Notes under the pieces: model-generated | Told to the model about the DNA's origin: nothing | The model's input: only the letters and a program-made list of their open reading frames with translations | Database searches by the model: none | Position numbers and translations under genes: made by a program | Assembly (NCBI GenBank): GCA_004151065.3 | Contig: NWUY0300052875.1 | Span: 5,960-16,088 of the forward strand | DNA length: 10,129 bases | Direction of reading: 5' to 3' | Origin: Larix sibirica | Lineage: Eukaryota > Streptophyta > Pinopsida > Pinales > Pinaceae | In this document: in pieces, positions 7,896 to 10,129 of the stretch | How the letters are laid out: each line of letters starts with the position of its first letter | How positions within the stretch are numbered: position 1 is the stretch's first letter

Positions 7896-8743
7896 TTTTG
7901 TGGCCCTAGTTTTTGCTCTCTATGCAAAAATGAGGAAGACTCGATGCAACAATTGTTTATATCATGTCCCTTCATGGAAAAAATGTGGAGCACTACACAT
8001 CTTTCCCTCACTAGTTCTCGATTTTGGCATGGGAACTTGATCTAGGATTGCCTCCTTTCTTGGTTCACTCACAACAGGGCTTTTGGCGAGGTAGCTTGCT
8101 TCGTCATGTGGGAGACATGGAAAGCTCGAAATCTACATATATTTGAAGGAAAAATCATTACTCCTGATTGGTGTTCCATACGAACAACTGCTGGCTTTTT
8201 GGAGCATACAGTTTCTCCAAAAAAGAGCTCACACTCCCCACGTATGCCTCCTCCTCCTTTAAAATTGATTTCCACTGGTTGTAGGGCACTTTTCGACAGG
8301 GGGTCTTAGAATCACGCTTCAATTTGTGGTGTAGGTGCGGTCATATTTTTGGAATAGGCAGCAAAATTTCACTTATGGATGAATTGTGGCAATGGGACAA
8401 ATACAAAAGGAGAGCTCCTTGCTCTCTAGATGGTTCTCTTGTTCGCGATGTGTCACCACCTCCATTTGCAGGAAACCCCGGGGGACTCACAGATCATTAT
8501 TAATCGGGCTAAAGGTGTGCGATCTCTGAAGGCTATGAATTTGACTCTGTGGATGCGTCAAGTTAAATCCTTCTTCGTGATCTCCCTCAGATTTCATTGG
8601 TGCATATATATCGTGTGCACAACTCAATTGCAGATTCAATGTCACGCTTGGGCTTCTCTGCTGCTCTGGATTACATCTATTTCGAGCATTGGATCGGGGA
8701 GGACTTGCTTCATGTTGGCAGAGAGGACATATACTGCTCCTGA
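7896..8743 (+). pseudogene. L1 ORF2 zf-RVT finger and RNase H domain, copy B (C-terminus)
   Basis: Frame 3 carries the zf-RVT finger (Cys at 7914, 7923 and 7965; Gln at 7950 in place of His), then the WETWKARN segment, then RNase H. In plant L1 elements this last domain degrades the RNA strand of the RNA-DNA hybrid. Its carboxylates are all visible: Asp at 8295, Glu at 8412 (in GTNTKGELL), Asp at 8484 (GDSQ) and Asp at 8633, the last within the HNSIAD box. Stops in frame 3 are TAG 8043, 8307, 8355 and 8427. Between about 8578 and 8587 the sense moves to frame 2, which runs to TGA 8741-8743, the likely natural end of ORF2. This is the only complete RNase H in the window. Confidence 0.88.
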
Positions 8744-9119
8744 GTTTTGGTGTTTTTTTGCGGCCATATTCTTGCTTATATACATTTTTGTTAAGCGCCA
8801 ACACTCTCTCCTCTTATGAGTTTAGCTGAGCTCCTTTTTGGGACTTTTTTATGTACATATTTTTCTTTCTGCCGGCTATACTCCTTCCTTTTTGGACTGG
8901 CTCTTGGTTGTATTTTGCCTCGTTCGGGATGATCCTCAATTGGGTCATGGATTTTCTTTTTGTATGATCCTTTAGGCCTACGGGACTTAGGCAAGGTTTC
9001 TTTCGAGCTGTTGTTTCCTTGGTGATTTGATCATCAGAATCATTTTTTTTTGTTCGGCTATGGGCTTTGTAATCTGACTTTAATATTTATACTTTTAATA
9101 CTATAGAAATTTTTATGTG
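8744..9119 (+). other. L1 3' untranslated region
   Basis: The stretch between the ORF2 stop and the A run has no coding signal. It is T-rich on this strand, as many plant L1 3' ends are. The frames open here on either strand are short and family-less. I cannot define any RT-recognition stem-loop by eye. Confidence 0.7.
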
Positions 9120-9127
9120 AAAAAAAA
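9120..9127 (+). other. Short A tail marking the L1 3' end
   Basis: Eight consecutive A follow a T-rich 3' UTR and precede AT-rich DNA of different character. This is the best candidate for the 3' terminus of the insertion. The run is short and the region AT-rich, so the exact boundary could be off by tens of bases. Confidence 0.55.
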
Positions 9128-9340
9128 TGTTGTTAGAACAAACGTAAATACATATTCTTTTATTGTAAAAAAAGAGAGGATATGGATTTTTATATGATCT
9201 TAATGTAAATGAAACCTTTTTGAAAATGTATATGGTTAAAAATTTATCGTATATATATACATTAATTATTAATTATCAATGTATTTTTCCTTTTTAAAAT
9301 GACAAAAAAAATCCATCAAACTGATAGCTCATAAATAGTG
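9128..9340. other. AT-rich intergenic stretch, no gene seen
   Basis: Very AT-rich, with an alternating TA run near 9250-9260 and an imperfect inverted ATTAATTATTAAT segment. No ORF of note, no RNA gene and no clear promoter element were recognised. Confidence 0.6.
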
Positions 9341-9517
9341 GGATATTGACCATTCCTAATGCATTTTCTGACCACCCCAGAACTTGATTGCACTCTAACA
9401 GCAGATTATACAACCCATATCACATGATGGATATTGGCAGATTCCTTGTACATTTTCTGACCACCAAAGAACTTGATGGCAGTGTAACAGCAGATTATAC
9501 CTACATACCCACATCCT
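9341..9517 (+). repeat. Two tandem diverged copies of an ~88-bp unit
   Basis: The units 9341-9428 and 9429-9517 are direct repeats. Shared blocks include GGATATTG at the start, CATTTTCTGACCACC, AGAACTTGAT and AACAGCAGATTATA. They differ by scattered substitutions and one indel, so this is an older duplication than the L1 repeats. It lies between the L1 3' end and the KH-domain reading frame, in what would be that gene's upstream region. Confidence 0.88.
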
Positions 9518-9530
9518 CTATATCAAATAT

Positions 9531-9632
9531 TTATTGATGTCATCATTATTTGTAATCAAATCTCAAGCACATCTTAATGTAATCAAATCTTATTGATGTC
9601 ATCATTATTTGTAATCAAATCTCAAGCCCATC
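9531..9632 (+). repeat. 59-bp-period direct repeat
   Basis: A 43-base segment at 9531-9573 recurs at 9590-9632 with a single mismatch (A 9569 against C 9628), a spacing of 59 bases. The spacer 9574-9589 contains a further partial echo (AATGTAATCAAATCT). The near identity indicates a recent tandem duplication. Its core TTGATGTCATCATT lies within a possible promoter region, but I cannot assign a regulatory role. Confidence 0.92.
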
Positions 9633-9698
9633 CCCATTGCCGTAGTTAAGTTGGGTATCCAAACCTTGCGCTGAAAATCTTCCAAACAGAGAAAGGCC

Positions 9699-10129
9699 AT
9701 GGAACGGATCAAGCCCAAGGCCTCCACATCGATTTTTCACAGGGAATTGCGAGTTCCATGTGTAGCTATTTCAGCAATAATAGGTAAAAATGGAACAAAC
9801 ATCCAAAGTTTCCGAAACTCGCCGGGGATCTCTTCTCTTAGGCTGTTTTCTGAAACTGGAAAACTTGTTATCTGCGGTGAATCGGAGGAAGCTGTACATG
9901 GCGTTGCCTGGGCCATTGAACGTCGTGTACGCTCTATCATTGACAAAACCGAGGGATACCAGCCTGACTTTTTCATCAACTGTTTCTGCAAATCTCTTGC
10001 ACAGCCGCTCATAGCTGTGGACAAAATCTGTTTTGAAGAGTTTTCAGAAGAAACGTCTTCGGTAAGCCACCAAACGTGTCTCTGTTTCAAGTCTGGAGCG
10101 ATATGCGAGGAAGGGTCGATCTCTGCGAG
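9699..10129 (+). CDS. KH-domain-containing protein, N-terminal part (runs off window)
   Basis: A frame-3 reading frame starts at ATG 9699 and stays open for 143 codons to the window end. An in-frame TGA lies upstream at 9672, and the start context (GCCATGG) is strong. Residues about 17-81 resemble a KH RNA-binding fold: a short strand (LRVPCVAI), the GxxG loop as IIGKNGTNI (Gly29-Gly32, 9783-9794), two further strands (SSLRLF, KLVICGES) and a closing helix (EEAVHGVAWAIERRV). KH domains bind single-stranded RNA or DNA. The rest (residues 82-143) is Cys- and Phe-rich and not recognised. Base composition is higher in GC than the flanks. GTAAGC at 10062 could be a splice donor, so the last 68 bases may be intron. 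I cannot name the family. A minus-strand open frame at 9737-10090 is a shadow. It could also be an internal exon or a gene fragment. Confidence 0.68.
   Translation, partial: MERIKPKASTSIFHRELRVPCVAISAIIGKNGTNIQSFRNSPGISSLRLFSETGKLVICGESEEAVHGVAWAIERRVRSIIDKTEGYQPDFFINCFCKSLAQPLIAVDKICFEEFSEETSSVSHQTCLCFKSGAICEEGSISA
10062..10067 (+). promoter_or_regulatory. Candidate 5' splice donor
   Basis: The sequence TCG/GTAAGC fits the plant donor consensus and falls between codons of the KH reading frame. The frame also stays open beyond it, so retention as coding sequence is equally possible without transcript data. Confidence 0.3.

Larger units (their letters stand above)
6503..8576 (+). repeat. Direct repeat 2, right copy
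   Basis: This is a near-identical copy of 4429-6501, offset by 2074 bases and by 2075 after an extra T in the run at 6744-6751. It continues without a break into the end of RNase H and the 3' UTR, which the left copy lacks. Confidence 0.96.
304..9127 (+). mobile_element. Degenerate plant L1-type LINE (non-LTR retrotransposon)
   Basis: The order of parts is diagnostic of plant L1 elements: ORF1 with a CCHC knuckle, then ORF2 with an apurinic-type endonuclease, RT with the FVDD active-site box, a cysteine-rich zf-RVT segment and a terminal RNase H. It ends in a short A run at 9120-9127, as expected for target-primed reverse transcription. No LTRs are visible. The N-terminal half of ORF1 is missing, so the copy is 5' truncated or its 5' end is unrecognisable. 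Two internal blocks appear twice (1025-2138 with 2140-3206; 4429-6501 with 6503-8576), each pair separated by one N. Counting each once leaves about 5.6 kb, normal for a plant L1. Many stops and frameshifts show it cannot encode its own proteins. No convincing target-site duplication was found. Confidence 0.93.

Noticed and set aside
4429-8576. Genuine two-copy L1 array or tandem head-to-tail insertion
   Set aside because: Neither duplicated block starts at an element 5' end or ends at an A tail. Both start and stop in mid-domain with an N at the join, which does not fit retrotransposition.
304-8743. Retrovirus-like or LTR element, given the zinc knuckle, RT and RNase H
   Set aside because: There are no LTRs, protease or integrase. 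The endonuclease is AP-like and precedes the RT, the RT boxes are L1-type, and the 3' end is an A run.
247-9131. AAATGTT at 247-253 and 9125-9131 as a target-site duplication
   Set aside because: Only seven AT-rich bases, overlapping the A tail on one side and not at a defined 5' end of the element. Chance matches of this size are expected.
9515-9530. TATA-like box (CTATATCAAATA) for the KH gene
   Set aside because: Weak match in very AT-rich DNA, partly adjoining a tandem repeat, with no positional support.

Overview
The window is nuclear DNA from a eukaryote, almost certainly a land plant. Most of it (about 304-9127) is one decayed non-LTR retrotransposon of the plant L1 type. The family is clear from its parts: an ORF1 with a CCHC zinc knuckle, followed by an ORF2 with AP-like endonuclease, reverse transcriptase (RT), a C-terminal zf-RVT-type zinc finger and an RNase H domain. 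The species cannot be told from the sequence. The element is dead: ORF1 and ORF2 survive only as blocks in shifting frames, broken by stops and small indels.

Layout: 1-303, AT-rich DNA that I do not recognise. 304-1460, ORF1 remnant lacking its N-terminal part. 1457-2138, endonuclease domain of ORF2 (copy 1). 2139, a single N. 2140-3206, a second copy of 1025-2138 (end of ORF1 plus endonuclease). 3207-4428, endonuclease-RT linker and first half of the RT. 4429-6501, rest of the RT, post-RT region, zf-RVT and start of RNase H (copy A). 6502, a single N. 6503-8576, a second, about 99% identical copy of 4429-6501 (copy B). 8577-8743, end of RNase H. 8744-9127, 3' UTR ending in eight A. 9128-9340, AT-rich flank. 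9341-9632, two small tandem direct-repeat families. 9699-10129, the start of a different gene whose uninterrupted frame runs off the window and carries a KH-type RNA-binding motif.

The key structural point is that both N's sit exactly where a tandem duplication restarts. With each duplicated block counted once, the parts form one ordinary, slightly 5'-truncated L1 of about 5.6 kb. I read the two duplications as unmerged assembly overlaps (allelic or paralogous contigs joined by one N) rather than biology, although a true tandem arrangement is not excluded. I see no new mobile, defence or regulatory system. The items most worth following up are the open KH-domain reading frame at the right edge, the abrupt change of divergence inside the first duplication, and the ATGA overlap that links ORF1 to ORF2.
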